A stretch of 64,000 nt of DNA, taken from contig NZ_LT906438.1 of NCBI RefSeq assembly GCF_900186955.1, positions 2,418,001-2,482,000 of the forward strand. The letters are read 5' to 3'. Below are positions 1 through 8,929 of the stretch, piece after piece. The translations under genes were made by a program, and so were the position numbers. Each line of letters starts with the position of its first letter. The first letter of the stretch is position 1. Source of the stretch: Bacillus pumilus (GTDB taxonomy: Bacteria > Bacillota > Bacilli > Bacillales > Bacillaceae). A model generated the notes under the pieces. It was not told the origin of the DNA. It worked only from the letters and a program-made list of their open reading frames with translations, and ran no database searches.

Positions 1-737
1 CTTCCGGCATATCGCAGCATTGGCTGAAACCCATTTGCCTCCGCTAGCACTCTTTCCATCACAACGACCGCTGCTGCACCATCTGCTTCTTTGCAGCTAT
101 TGGCGGCAGTCACAGATCCTTTTCCCGGTGAAAATACAGGCTTTGCCCGCTGGATCAGTTTCGCCATCGGCCTTATTTTCGCGGCTGCTTCATCTATGCT
201 CAGTCCGTCAATCGAAACGATTTCTTCAGAATATGTACCACGTTTGATTGCGTCTATACTTCTTTCCCAGCTTAATTGCGCATAGTCATCTTGTTCTTTT
301 TTTGTGACAGAAAATCTCGAAGCGGTCAGCTCTGCTGCTTCTCCCATAGCCGGATCTCCTATCCATTCCGGTGAAAAGCGTGCTCTTTCTTTCATTGGTG
401 ATCTGGAAATGCTCTCAGTTCCGCCAGCGATATACATTGAACCTTCCCCTGATTGAACCATGACGCAAGCTGTTCGGATTGCTTCTAGACCTGAAGCACA
501 CTGCCTATCAACCGTCATACCAGGTACTCCTAAAGAAAGCCCTGCTTCTAATGAGGACAGACGAGCCATATTCCCGCCGCCTCCTACAACATTTCCTAAT
601 ATGATGTCGTCCGGTGTCATCCTTTTAGACAAATACTGAATAAGGGGCGCGGCTAATTGCTCTGGACGATAATCCTTCAGCATCCCGTTTTTATCACCGA
701 AGGGTGTCCGTTTTGCTTGTACAATTACTGCTTGCAT
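1..737 (-). CDS. yhfS: Acetyl-CoA acetyltransferase (thiolase), N-terminal part
   Basis: This frame stays open from an ATG at 737 to the left edge, giving about 245 residues of a thiolase; the C-terminal half lies outside the window. The N-terminus MQAVIVQAKRTPFG is typical of the family. The acyl-accepting cysteine sits in DRQCASGLEAI at about residue 80, and an AGGTES motif follows. Thiolases condense two acetyl-CoA or cleave beta-ketoacyl-CoA in fatty-acid metabolism. A GGAGG lies upstream inside the end of yhfT, and the two genes overlap by 13 bases, so they are co-transcribed. The yhfU-yhfT-yhfS order matches B. subtilis. The substrate is not evident from sequence. Confidence 0.9.
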   Translation of the reverse strand, partial: MQAVIVQAKRTPFGDKNGMLKDYRPEQLAAPLIQYLSKRMTPDDIILGNVVGGGGNMARLSSLEAGLSLGVPGMTVDRQCASGLEAIRTACVMVQSGEGSMYIAGGTESISRSPMKERARFSPEWIGDPAMGEAAELTASRFSVTKKEQDDYAQLSWERSIDAIKRGTYSEEIVSIDGLSIDEAAAKIRPMAKLIQRAKPVFSPGKGSVTAANSCKEADGAAAVVVMERVLAEANGFQPMLRYAG

Positions 738-2188
738 GACAATTGTTCCTCCGCCCACTTTTTCATGCTGACACGTGCTATTTTTCCGCCGGATGTTTCA
801 ATTATTTGATCAATGACAAGCCATTTTTTAGGCACCTTGTAGGCCGCCAGTTTTTCTTTGACAGCTTGCCGAATCCTCTTTGTGTGCTGTCCTTCTTCAA
901 TAATGGCAACAGGGATTTCACCCCAATATGGGTCAGGAACGCCAACTACAACCGATCGCTTCACCTCTGGCTGTTCATTTAGCACACGCTCAATTTCCTC
1001 TGGAAAAATATTCAGCCCTCCATAGACGATCATGCCATTTTCACGTCCGCTCATATATAAATAGCCGTCTTCATCCAGCCAGCCCATATCATAAACTGTT
1101 ATCCACTCTTCCGGCGGTTTCACTTCATGTAAGTAGCCTGCAAAAGACATTGGGCTCTTCACATAAATTCTTCCTATCTCATTTGGCTGGCAGACAGTTT
1201 GATCAGCTCGCCTCACTTCAATTTGAATGGGAGAGAAAGACTGTCCGACAGAAGAAGGTTTTTGCAAAAAGTCATTTGAAGATAAGTAGGAAACAAAGCT
1301 TAACTCTGATGTGCCGTAAAAATCAAAAAATGTCACATGCGGGTAGTTGGTCACGAGTTGTTTCTTTGAAGGAATGCCCCAATCTGCTCCAGATGATATG
1401 ACAAGAAGCGGATTATCTCTCTCAAAAGCGTCTATTTCCAGCAACGATTCTGTCATTGTCGGAACAGTATACATCACAGTAATGTCTCCTGTCTGTAAGG
1501 CTTTCTTCGCTTTCACTGGCGTAAATTTTTCTAAAAGCGTCACTGTGCCGCCAAAGTATAATGTACTGATGGCACCATATAAAAAGTGAGAGGATAAGAG
1601 TGTACCTGTTATAAGAACATGATCTTGATGAGTGATTCCAAATGTACCAGCTGTCGTTCGAAAGCTTTCGATCCATGACTGCTGACGCCTGATAAAAGCT
1701 TTAGGTGAACCCGTTGATCCTGACGTAAATCCCATATAAAAGATAGGGTCGTTCTCGCTGTCGCATTTGTTAGATGGACCTTGTGTGATGAGGCTCATTT
1801 TTTCCTTCCATTTAGATAAAGAAAGAACATGCATGTCTTCGCTGTACTTTTCAAATCTATTTAAATATCGATCCTCGATAATGACGAGAGCTGCCTCACT
1901 TAACAAAAGCTTTTCTACACATTCTTCATGGCTCCATCTCGGATCAAGCGGGATAGCTGTCCACCCTGCAGAAGCAGCGCCAGCAAATATTTGGAGAAAA
2001 GAAGCACCATTTGATAATAAAAAAGCGACTCTTTTTTGCTCATGAGCCGTTTGTTGTAACCATTGCGCTGATAGCCGGACACGCTCATACCAATCTTGAT
2101 AAGTGATCCTTTCTTGTCCATCAATGATGGCGATATGATCTGGGTTCATTTCTGCATGTAATGTATAGCTTTCCGTTATTCTGTTCAA
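725..2188 (-). CDS. yhfT: Acyl-CoA synthetase (AMP-forming ligase)
   Basis: The 487-residue protein belongs to the ANL superfamily that activates carboxylic acids to acyl-adenylates and acyl-CoA. The phosphate-binding motif GFTSGSTGSPKAF spans residues 153-165. The FYGTSE motif follows in the middle, and the hinge plus C-terminal domain begins around SGRENGMIVYGGLNIFPEEIE. It starts with TTG overlapping the stop of bioY and overlaps the thiolase downstream, so three genes form one unit. B. subtilis YhfT is annotated as a long-chain fatty-acid CoA ligase. Coupling with BioY and a BirA-type operator suggests a link to biotin precursor or fatty-acid supply, which is inference. Confidence 0.9.
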   Translation of the reverse strand: MNRITESYTLHAEMNPDHIAIIDGQERITYQDWYERVRLSAQWLQQTAHEQKRVAFLLSNGASFLQIFAGAASAGWTAIPLDPRWSHEECVEKLLLSEAALVIIEDRYLNRFEKYSEDMHVLSLSKWKEKMSLITQGPSNKCDSENDPIFYMGFTSGSTGSPKAFIRRQQSWIESFRTTAGTFGITHQDHVLITGTLLSSHFLYGAISTLYFGGTVTLLEKFTPVKAKKALQTGDITVMYTVPTMTESLLEIDAFERDNPLLVISSGADWGIPSKKQLVTNYPHVTFFDFYGTSELSFVSYLSSNDFLQKPSSVGQSFSPIQIEVRRADQTVCQPNEIGRIYVKSPMSFAGYLHEVKPPEEWITVYDMGWLDEDGYLYMSGRENGMIVYGGLNIFPEEIERVLNEQPEVKRSVVVGVPDPYWGEIPVAIIEEGQHTKRIRQAVKEKLAAYKVPKKWLVIDQIIETSGGKIARVSMKKWAEEQLSCKQ

Positions 2189-2751
2189 ACTGCACGCCTC
2201 CCTTTATGCACATCCCTTTTTCGATATGACATCGCCGCAATGATTTTCACCGTGAGAACGGCACATATGCCCGCTTTGATGAGATCACCTGGAATATAAA
2301 TCAGGCTAAGAAGAGCTGCCTGAGTGACCTTGATATCCATCATCATCGCTTGAAAAGGAATGCCGCATAGATACAAAATTCCGATACTGCATACCGCATA
2401 GATCATAAAAAGACGCAGAGCGGTTATTTTTTTCAGTCGGTTGATCCACAAACTAATCATGAAGGCAGCCAATGGATAAGCAAGTAAAAATCCACCGCTT
2501 GGTCCAAAAAAGACCCCTATTCCGCCTCTGCCCCCTGACAAAAGAGGTGCGCCTGCTACCACAACCAAGAGAAACAGAAGTAAACTGATCAGTGCCTGTT
2601 TTGGCTTTAACAGCCCCCCAGCAAGCAAAAGACCTGCCGTTTGCAATGTGATGGGTACAGGTGTAAACGTAAGTAAAATCGGCGGGATCAATCCTAACAT
2701 CCCGATAACCGCAGTCATTAGCGCCATTTGCATCATATCTTGAATTTTCAA
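2185..2751 (-). CDS. bioY: BioY-family biotin transporter substrate-binding subunit
   Basis: This 188-residue membrane protein with about six hydrophobic segments is the S-component of an ECF-type biotin uptake system. Family signatures are LTFTPVPITLQTAGLLLAG near residue 30, the glycine-rich GGRGGIGVFFGPSGGFL near residue 75, and a C-terminal segment with YIPGDLIKAGI. The start is a TTG with GAGGGG eight bases upstream; the ATG just before it is in another frame. It corresponds to B. subtilis yhfU, one of two BioY paralogues there. It heads the operon and lies directly behind the BirA-type operator at 2808-2840. No ECF energizing subunits are encoded here; they are normally shared and located elsewhere. 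Confidence 0.9.
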   Translation of the reverse strand: MKIQDMMQMALMTAVIGMLGLIPPILLTFTPVPITLQTAGLLLAGGLLKPKQALISLLLFLLVVVAGAPLLSGGRGGIGVFFGPSGGFLLAYPLAAFMISLWINRLKKITALRLFMIYAVCSIGILYLCGIPFQAMMMDIKVTQAALLSLIYIPGDLIKAGICAVLTVKIIAAMSYRKRDVHKGRRAV

Positions 2752-2786
2752 TTTCCATACCCCTCACTCAATACATTGTTAAAAAT

Positions 2787-2815
2787 AGAGTAACAGGTAC
2801 AGTTTATTATGTCAA
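2787..2815 (-). promoter_or_regulatory. SigA promoter of the bioY-yhfT-yhfS operon
   Basis: On the minus strand TTGACA (2810-2815) and TACTCT (2787-2792) are separated by 17 bases, about 35 bases before the bioY TTG start. The -35 lies inside the proximal arm of the BirA-type operator, a geometry that would block RNA polymerase when the repressor is bound. Confidence 0.7.
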
Positions 2816-2840
2816 CACAAAATAAAATAAAGTTAACATA
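2808..2840. promoter_or_regulatory. Probable BirA (biotin repressor) operator
   Basis: Two inverted nine-base arms, TATGTCAAC (2808-2816) and GTTAACATA (2832-2840), are separated by 15 A/T-rich bases and differ from perfect symmetry at one position. This is the GTTAAC-type dyad of the bifunctional biotin ligase/repressor BirA in Bacillus. BirA is known to control bio, yuiG and yhfUTS in B. subtilis. Its position over the -35 region fits repression when biotin is plentiful. Confidence 0.8.
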
Positions 2841-2848
2841 TTGATCGC

Positions 2849-2898
2849 AAAAAAAGACCTGTGAAGAAAGATCACTAAGATCCGTTCACAGGCCTTTT
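2849..2898 (-). terminator. Rho-independent terminator after yrzB
   Basis: The minus strand reads a long hairpin with arms AGGCCTGTGAA and TTCACAGGTCT followed by seven T. It closes the alaS-yrzL-yrrK-yrzB transcript before the bioY promoter. Confidence 0.85.
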
Positions 2899-2905
2899 AT
2901 TCGTT

Positions 2906-3190
2906 CTATTCTTCGTCTTCTTCTTGATCTAAGAACGTATTTAACGTTTCTTCAATCATGTCCCACTCTTCATCCGTTTCAATAGGCTCTAGCTCGCCAT
3001 CTTCACCGTTTTCGTTCGGCGTGAAGCTTGATGCATGAATTTCAATTTCTTCATTGTCTTGCTCAGAAATTGGGTAGTAAAGAACATATGATTTGTTAAA
3101 ATGGTCGCTTTCAAAAGTAAATAGTACTTCGCAAAGCTGTTCATTTCCATTATCATCAACGATTGTAATTTGCTTTTCTCCGTGTTCCAT
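2906..3190 (-). CDS. yrzB: DUF1292 family acidic protein
   Basis: The 94-residue acidic protein ([15 protein letters not shown]...) belongs to the DUF1292 family and corresponds to B. subtilis YrzB. The C-terminus is a run of Asp/Glu (DQEEDEE). The ATG at 3190 is preferred over an upstream GTG because TGAGGTGA lies at proper distance before it. The gene follows yrrK by 15 bases and is the last gene of its operon. Its function is not established; conservation next to yrrK and ireB-like yrzL in Firmicutes suggests a housekeeping role. Confidence 0.88.
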   Translation of the reverse strand: MEHGEKQITIVDDNGNEQLCEVLFTFESDHFNKSYVLYYPISEQDNEEIEIHASSFTPNENGEDGELEPIETDEEWDMIEETLNTFLDQEEDEE

Positions 3191-3205
3191 TTGATTCACC
3201 TCATT

Positions 3206-3622
3206 TTAATTTAAGCTGTCTAAGTACCCTTGCAGGATCATAACAGCCGCCATTTTATCAATGACTTTTTTACGCTTTTGTCTGCTCACATCTGCAGAAA
3301 TGAGCATTTTTTCCGCTGCCATTGTCGACAGGCGCTCGTCCCAAAGCACAACAGGAACATTGTACGTGTTTTCTAACACTTTCGCAAATGATTGGCTGGC
3401 TTCGCCTCTAGGACCGACCGTACCGTTCATATTTTTTGGAAAACCAAGTACAATTTTATCCGTTCCATATTGCGAGACGATTTCGGACAGGCGGCTGAGA
3501 CCGAAGTCTCCGCCTGCTTCATCAATTTTAATTGTTTCAATCCCTTGCGCTGTCCAGCCCATTTCATCACTGATCGCAACACCAAGGGTTTTCGTGCCTA
3601 AATCTAAGCCTAAAATTCTCAT
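3206..3622 (-). CDS. yrrK: YqgF/RuvX family RNase H-like nuclease
   Basis: The 138-residue protein has the RNase H-like fold of the YqgF family, assigned as a putative pre-16S rRNA nuclease or Holliday junction resolvase-like enzyme. Visible motifs are the N-terminal [14 protein letters not shown] with the first catalytic Asp, [17 protein letters not shown] in the middle, [14 protein letters not shown], and a C-terminal [15 protein letters not shown] carrying the last acidic residue. The length is normal for the family. It sits three bases after yrzL and before yrzB, the usual alaS-yrzL-yrrK-yrzB order. Confidence 0.93.
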   Translation of the reverse strand: MRILGLDLGTKTLGVAISDEMGWTAQGIETIKIDEAGGDFGLSRLSEIVSQYGTDKIVLGFPKNMNGTVGPRGEASQSFAKVLENTYNVPVVLWDERLSTMAAEKMLISADVSRQKRKKVIDKMAAVMILQGYLDSLN

Positions 3623-3625
3623 GTT

Positions 3626-3892
3626 TTACGCCTCTTTATGTGTCTCTAAGTACGATTTAACCAATTCCTCAATTAATTCGTCTCGTTCTAGTTTACGAAT
3701 TAGGTTGCGAGCATCCTGATGTCTTGGAATATAAGCAGGGTCGCCTGACAGCAAGTATCCGACAATTTGATTGATCGGGTTGTATCCTTTTTCTTGGAGT
3801 GCGTCATGTACTTTAATGAGCACTTCATTCACATTGGTTTCAGCTGAATCATCAGAGAAGTTAAACTTCATTGTCTTATCAAATGAACTCAC
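3626..3892 (-). CDS. yrzL: IreB family regulatory phosphoprotein
   Basis: The 88-residue cytosolic protein starts at GTG ([15 protein letters not shown]...), matching the family N-terminus, with GAGAGGTG upstream. It is nearly invariant in Firmicutes. The enterococcal member IreB is phosphorylated by the Ser/Thr kinase IreK and modulates cephalosporin resistance. The candidate phospho-threonine region is the N-terminal ETNVNEV. It is co-transcribed between alaS and yrrK. Function in Bacillus is not established. Confidence 0.9.
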   Translation of the reverse strand: MSSFDKTMKFNFSDDSAETNVNEVLIKVHDALQEKGYNPINQIVGYLLSGDPAYIPRHQDARNLIRKLERDELIEELVKSYLETHKEA

Positions 3893-3981
3893 TGCTTCTT
3901 GCACCTCTCTTCCAACATTCTACTAGCAAGCTTTTTTCTAACCGCTCATCTAATACCATTATTCTACACTACATCGCCTGA

Positions 3982-6618
3982 TTATAAAACGGATTTGACA
4001 GATTCTTCGACAATTGCCAGTGCTTCTTCTAGCTTTTCCGGTTGTTTTCCGCCTGCTTGTGCCATGTCTGGGCGTCCGCCTCCGCCTCCGCCGCAGATTT
4101 CAGCTGCCTGTTTCACAAGTTTCCCTGCATGCAGACCTTTTTCGATGACGTCTTTTGTCACTCCTGCTGAAATGTTTACTTTTCCGTTTTGAACGGCTCC
4201 GAGCACAATGACAGCTGATCCTAATTTGGCTTTTAAGTCATCAACCATTGTTCTTAAATGGTTCATGTCTTTCGCGTTTACTTTTTCAGTTAACACTTTC
4301 ACTCCGCCGATTTCTGTCACTTTTTCTAAAATAGAGCCTGCTTCAGCCTGGCTTAATTTTGCAAGAAGAGATTCGTTTTCTCTTTGAACCTCTTTTAAAT
4401 CTGCCTGCAATGAAGCGATACGTTTTGGTACATCCTTCGTATTTGACTTCAGCTCACTCGCTGCCTGCTCTAAAATCGTCAGCTGGTCATTTAATTCTTC
4501 GTATGCCCCTTTACCAGTCACCGCCTCAATCCGTCGTGTTCCAGCACCAATACCCGATTCAGATGCAATTTTAAACAACCCGATTTCCGCAGTATTTTGC
4601 ACATGACAGCCGCCGCATAGCTCGATGCTGTAATCGCCTACTTGGACAACTCGGACAATATCACCATACTTCTCGCCAAAGAGCGCCATTGCACCCATTT
4701 CTTTTGCTTCAGCAATCGGCTTCAGGTCAATAGCAACAGAGATGCCTTCCCAGATCTTTTCGTTCACAATTTTTTCAATCTGAGACAATTCTTCTTTTGT
4801 GACTTGTCCAAAGTGAGAGAAGTCAAAGCGAAGTCTATTTTCATTCACCAATGATCCTGCCTGGTTCACGTGGCTGCCCAAAACGTCTTTTAGCGCCTGA
4901 TGCAAAAGATGTGTCGCTGTATGGTTTTTCACAATGCCTTTTCGAAGAGCTGATTCCACTTCCGCAGTGACTTCAAGTCCTTTTTTGGCTGTACCGCTTA
5001 CGACTACTCCCTCATGAACATGCTGACCATTTGGCGCCTTTTTCACATCTTTGATGTCAATGTTCACTTCAGCGCTTTTCAATGTCCCTTTATCAGCCAC
5101 TTGTCCGCCGCTTTCCGCATAGAAAGGTGTTTCATCTAACAAAATTTGCACTGTATCGCCTTCATGTGCTTCTGTGACAATTTCACCGTTTTGAAGCAAT
5201 TCGACAATATGGGCATCTGCCGTTAGATTTTCGTAGCCAACAAATGTGCTTTCTACTTTAATATCTCCTAAAGCGCCACCTTGAACCTGCATACTGCCGA
5301 CATCTTGTCTCGCATTTCTTGCACGTTCACGCTGCTTCTCCATCTCAGCCTGGAAGCCTTCTCGATCCACTGTCATGTTCTCATCTTCTGCGTATTCTTC
5401 TGTGAGCTCGACAGGGAATCCATACGTGTCATACAGCTTAAATACATCTTCACCTGAAATCTGTGTGCTGCCTTTGTCTCTTTCTTTTTTGATGACTTCT
5501 GACAAAATAGCTAAGCCTTCGTTCAGTGTTTCATGGAAGCGTTCTTCTTCATTCTTGATGACTTTCGCAATAAATTCTTCTTTCGCTTGTACATCTGGGT
5601 AGAAATCCTTCATGATTTCCGCCACAACTGGAACTAGGTCAAACATAAACGGGCGATGGATGTGAATGGTTTTTGCATAACGCACGGCACGGCGAAGCAA
5701 ACGTCTTAACACATACCCGCGGCCTTCATTGGAAGGAAGCGCTCCATCACTTACAGCAAAGGCAACCGTTCGGATGTGGTCCGCAATGACTTTGAATGCT
5801 GTATCCTTTTCCTTTGTCTCGCCATAGCTTTCTCCAGAAATGGTCTCAACTGCACGAATAATTGGCATGAATAGATCTGTATCAAAATTCGTTGGCACGT
5901 TTTGAATGACAGATACCATTCGTTCAAGACCCATCCCTGTATCAATGTTTTTTTTCGGCAGCGGCGTGTATGACCCATCTGGATTATGGTTAAATTCAGA
6001 GAACACTAGGTTCCACACTTCTAGATAACGCTCATTTTCTCCACCAGGATATAATTCTGGATCGTTCATGTCGTCACCGTACGATTCACCGCGGTCATAG
6101 AAAATTTCTGTATTCGGTCCACTTGGGCCCTCGCCAATATCCCAGAAGTTGCCTTCAAGGCGAATAATACGTTCTTCAGGTACACCGATTTTATCTCTCC
6201 ATAGAACATACGCTTCTTCATCCTCTGGATGGACAGTGACAGATAACAAATTCGGGTCAAAGCCAATCCACTCGTCACTTGTGAGGAATTCCCACGCCCA
6301 TTCGATCGCTTCTTCTTTAAAATAATCACCAATAGAGAAGTTGCCGAGCATTTCAAAGAACGTATGATGGCGTGCCGTTTTTCCTACGTTTTCAATATCA
6401 TTTGTACGTATCGATTTTTGCGCGTTGCAAATACGCGGATTTTCAGGTACGACGCGGCCATCAAAGTATTTCTTTAATGTTGCCACGCCGCTGTTGATCC
6501 ACAAAAGTGTCGGATCATCATGCGGTACGAGTGATGCACTCGGTTCTACAGCATGTCCTTTTTCTTTAAAAAAGTCTAAAAACATTTGGCGTACTTGAGC
6601 TGAAGTTAAAGTTTTCAT
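3982..6618 (-). CDS. alaS: Alanyl-tRNA synthetase
   Basis: The 878-residue class II synthetase charges tRNA-Ala. The N-terminal catalytic domain begins [22 protein letters not shown]. The editing domain carries the zinc-binding [11 protein letters not shown] and CGGCHV motifs around residues 565-665, and the C-terminal DHHA1-like region holds [15 protein letters not shown]. Length matches the B. subtilis enzyme (878). The gene is preceded by a T-box leader with its own promoter (6654-6959), so expression responds to uncharged tRNA-Ala. Confidence 0.98.
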   Translation of the reverse strand: MKTLTSAQVRQMFLDFFKEKGHAVEPSASLVPHDDPTLLWINSGVATLKKYFDGRVVPENPRICNAQKSIRTNDIENVGKTARHHTFFEMLGNFSIGDYFKEEAIEWAWEFLTSDEWIGFDPNLLSVTVHPEDEEAYVLWRDKIGVPEERIIRLEGNFWDIGEGPSGPNTEIFYDRGESYGDDMNDPELYPGGENERYLEVWNLVFSEFNHNPDGSYTPLPKKNIDTGMGLERMVSVIQNVPTNFDTDLFMPIIRAVETISGESYGETKEKDTAFKVIADHIRTVAFAVSDGALPSNEGRGYVLRRLLRRAVRYAKTIHIHRPFMFDLVPVVAEIMKDFYPDVQAKEEFIAKVIKNEEERFHETLNEGLAILSEVIKKERDKGSTQISGEDVFKLYDTYGFPVELTEEYAEDENMTVDREGFQAEMEKQRERARNARQDVGSMQVQGGALGDIKVESTFVGYENLTADAHIVELLQNGEIVTEAHEGDTVQILLDETPFYAESGGQVADKGTLKSAEVNIDIKDVKKAPNGQHVHEGVVVSGTAKKGLEVTAEVESALRKGIVKNHTATHLLHQALKDVLGSHVNQAGSLVNENRLRFDFSHFGQVTKEELSQIEKIVNEKIWEGISVAIDLKPIAEAKEMGAMALFGEKYGDIVRVVQVGDYSIELCGGCHVQNTAEIGLFKIASESGIGAGTRRIEAVTGKGAYEELNDQLTILEQAASELKSNTKDVPKRIASLQADLKEVQRENESLLAKLSQAEAGSILEKVTEIGGVKVLTEKVNAKDMNHLRTMVDDLKAKLGSAVIVLGAVQNGKVNISAGVTKDVIEKGLHAGKLVKQAAEICGGGGGGRPDMAQAGGKQPEKLEEALAIVEESVKSVL

Positions 6619-6654
6619 TCAAAAAATCCTCCCTTATCATTCATCAATCTCCAC

Positions 6655-6925
6655 ACAAACGAAAAAACATCCCGCCCTATGCAAGCACAAAACGACTTAC
6701 ACAGGGACGAGATGCTCTCGCGGTACCACCCTGATTATAGACCTATTCCGTCTATCACCTTCACATCCGATAACGCCGGAAGAGAGCGGCAGTGTTTATC
6801 TGCACTCGGGACTAGCTTCCGTTAAAGGTCTGATAAGGCTTTTCTCAGCAAAATAAAGCCTCTCTCTGCAACAGCTTTTTAACGTACTCGGGTCCGTCAT
6901 TGAATTCAGTATGTAGTATGAATCG
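6655..6925 (-). promoter_or_regulatory. T-box riboswitch leader of alaS
   Basis: The region between yrrI and alaS is filled by a T-box leader. The conserved T-box AGGGTGGTACCGCG lies at 6719-6732 on the minus strand, and an AGAGAGAGGC AG-box-like segment lies near 6856. A terminator hairpin at about 6662-6714 (arms around CATCTCGTCCC and GGGCGGGATG) ends in six T before the alaS ribosome site. A GCC/GCT alanine triplet lies in the expected 3' side of stem I near 6787-6795. Uncharged tRNA-Ala should stabilise the antiterminator. Confidence 0.93.
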
Positions 6926-6930
6926 AAATT

Positions 6931-6959
6931 ATTATAGACAACTCGGCTTCTCTTGTCAA
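6931..6959 (-). promoter_or_regulatory. SigA promoter of the alaS leader
   Basis: Perfect consensus boxes TTGACA (6954-6959) and TATAAT (6931-6936) are 17 bases apart on the minus strand. The -35 overlaps the stop codon region of yrrI, so alaS has its own strong start even though yrrI points the same way. Confidence 0.92.
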
Positions 6960-8029
6960 TGAACGCTTCGTCTCATGAGGATATATTGCACAATGATCAC
7001 TCTGATGATAGCGGCAGTTGGTACGGCTAAAATCATGCCTATTAAACCAAATAACTCTCCTCCTGCTAGCAAGACAAGCATAATGACGACAGGATGCATA
7101 TGAAGACTTCTTCCTACGATGATCGGGCTGAGGACGTTGCTTTCTAAAAATTGCAGCACCGCTACTGTAATCAGCACAATAATAACCGATTTAACCGAGA
7201 TGGTAAACGCAATAAAGACAGCGGGAACCGCACCGATAATCGGTCCAAAATACGGAATGACATTCGTTGCGCCAATCAGCATACCTAGGACAAGCGGATA
7301 CGGGATATGAAACAGCCAAAGCACAATGGCTGCTGCACCTCCAATTAATGAACAGACAAGCAGCTGCCCTCTAATATAATTACCAAGCGATTCATCAACT
7401 GCCTTCACAAACGCATGTCCCCTCTTCCGAAATGATGGCGGCGTCAAATACCATGCAACCCGCTTCATCGTATTCATGTCCTTCACCATATAAAAAACAA
7501 GAAAAGGAATGAGCGCTGCAACTAATGCGTAATCAAGTAATACTTTACAGCTAAGAATCATTCGCTCCGCGCCGTTAGCTGCATATGTCTCCGATTGAAC
7601 AATTAAGCGATCCAAGCGGTCGTGAAGTCCGTCGGGCCAATGGCTTGTATGATGATGAATATGTGATAAAGCGCCATTATACGTTTCCGCAAGCACAGGA
7701 ATTTGTTCTGACAACTCATTTAACTGCTTGATCATGACAGGCGCCCCTTTATAAACCGCAAGCCCAATCCCGCCAAAAAACAGTACATAAATCAATAAGA
7801 GACTAACAGTCCTTGGTAAGCCCCCCGCGTGCAATTTTTCCACTATCGGATAAAGCAGATAAGAAATAAAAATGGCAATGAGCAGCGGAATTAGAACCGC
7901 CTTTAACAACAAAAAAATAGGCCTCCATAACTCGTCGAGCTGCAGTAAAATGAGCAAGGATGCAAGGACAAGCAGGACCCCTGCGGCATATATCAGAAAT
8001 TGGATCGGACGTTTCTTCACCTTTTTCAC
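6956..8029 (-). CDS. yrrI: AI-2E family transporter / putative permease
   Basis: The 357-residue polytopic membrane protein belongs to the AI-2E exporter (PerM/YrrI) family. Paired hydrophobic helices lie at about residues 10-60, a hydrophilic coiled region at 90-150, and a helical bundle in the C-terminal half. The family motif GATNVIPYFGPIIGAVPA lies near residue 255, and GGELFGLIGMILAVPTAA near 325. The substrate is unknown and cannot be read from sequence. It occupies its usual place between glnQ (divergent) and alaS. Confidence 0.88.
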   Translation of the reverse strand: MKKVKKRPIQFLIYAAGVLLVLASLLILLQLDELWRPIFLLLKAVLIPLLIAIFISYLLYPIVEKLHAGGLPRTVSLLLIYVLFFGGIGLAVYKGAPVMIKQLNELSEQIPVLAETYNGALSHIHHHTSHWPDGLHDRLDRLIVQSETYAANGAERMILSCKVLLDYALVAALIPFLVFYMVKDMNTMKRVAWYLTPPSFRKRGHAFVKAVDESLGNYIRGQLLVCSLIGGAAAIVLWLFHIPYPLVLGMLIGATNVIPYFGPIIGAVPAVFIAFTISVKSVIIVLITVAVLQFLESNVLSPIIVGRSLHMHPVVIMLVLLAGGELFGLIGMILAVPTAAIIRVIIVQYILMRRSVH

Positions 8030-8092
8030 CTCTTTTCTTATTGTTTATCCATCTTCTGTAATTATCCATGTAAATAAAATTTGTCCTAACTT

Positions 8093-8109
8093 TGTTAAAA
8101 ATGAATACA
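8093..8109. promoter_or_regulatory. Possible TnrA/GlnR box upstream of glnQ
   Basis: The sequence TGTTAAAAATGAATACA fits the nitrogen-regulator pattern TGTNAN7TNACA with one mismatch (A for T at position 13). Placement about 80 bases before glnQ is plausible, because the glutamine transporter is expected to respond to nitrogen status. The site is a pattern match only. Confidence 0.3.
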
Positions 8110-8187
8110 CATGAAACATACAGCTCCATCCAAAGTCACTAAAATGTCTACACTGAATATTCCATCATGTACAAGAGGAGGTTCTTC

Positions 8188-8916
8188 ATGATCACATTCG
8201 AAGAAGTCAACAAGCATTATGGCCAGTTCCATGTACTAAAAGACATTAACCTACATATTCAAAAAGGTGAGGTTGTCGTGATCATCGGTCCTTCAGGATC
8301 AGGTAAAAGCACGATGCTCAGATGCATCAATCGTCTTGAAAGCATTGATGAGGGAAAGGTACTCGTCAATGAAGTGCCTGTTCAGCATCCGAAGACCAAC
8401 ATCAATCTTGTCAGGCAAAATATTGGGATGGTGTTTCAGCATTTTCACCTCTACCCGCATAAGACGGTGCTTGAAAACATTATGCTTGCCCCAATGAAGG
8501 TGAAAAAGGTGAGTAAGGAAGAAGCGAGGGAAACAGCCGAATTTTATTTACATAAAGTCGGCATTCCTGATAAAGCTGACGCCTACCCTTCAAGACTCTC
8601 AGGCGGACAGCAGCAGCGTGTTGCGATTGCAAGAGGGCTTGCGATGAAGCCAGAGGTCATGCTGTTCGACGAACCGACATCGGCTCTTGACCCAGAGATG
8701 ATCGGAGAGGTACTAGATGTGATGAAGCAGCTCGCCCGAGAAGGAATGACCATGGTTGTCGTCACACATGAGATGGGATTTGCCCGAGAGGTCGCCGACC
8801 GTATTGTCTTTATTGATGAAGGCAGAATTCTTGAAGAGTCAACACCGGCTGCATTTTATGAGAAACCGCGTGAGAAACGCGCTCAGCTCTTTTTAAGCCG
8901 TATTTTAAATCACTAG
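8188..8916 (+). CDS. glnQ: Glutamine ABC transporter ATP-binding protein
   Basis: The 242-residue ATPase of a polar amino acid ABC importer hydrolyses ATP to drive uptake. Walker A is GPSGSGKST near residue 33, the signature is [14 protein letters not shown] near 132, and Walker B is [12 protein letters not shown] near 154. The switch histidine follows in [10 protein letters not shown]. The ATG at 8188 is chosen because AGGAGG lies six bases before it; the upstream in-frame ATG has no such site. It is the first gene of glnQHMP, with glnH 13 bases downstream. Confidence 0.96.
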   Translation: MITFEEVNKHYGQFHVLKDINLHIQKGEVVVIIGPSGSGKSTMLRCINRLESIDEGKVLVNEVPVQHPKTNINLVRQNIGMVFQHFHLYPHKTVLENIMLAPMKVKKVSKEEARETAEFYLHKVGIPDKADAYPSRLSGGQQQRVAIARGLAMKPEVMLFDEPTSALDPEMIGEVLDVMKQLAREGMTMVVVTHEMGFAREVADRIVFIDEGRILEESTPAAFYEKPREKRAQLFLSRILNH

Positions 8917-8929
8917 GGGGAATGATTTG

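Noticed and set aside
1-737. Apparent truncation of the thiolase
   Set aside because: The frame is open to the first base, so the gene is cut by the window edge and not broken.
928-1401. Plus-strand open frame of 157 codons over yhfT
   Set aside because: It is fully antisense to a well supported acyl-CoA synthetase and has no recognisable domain.
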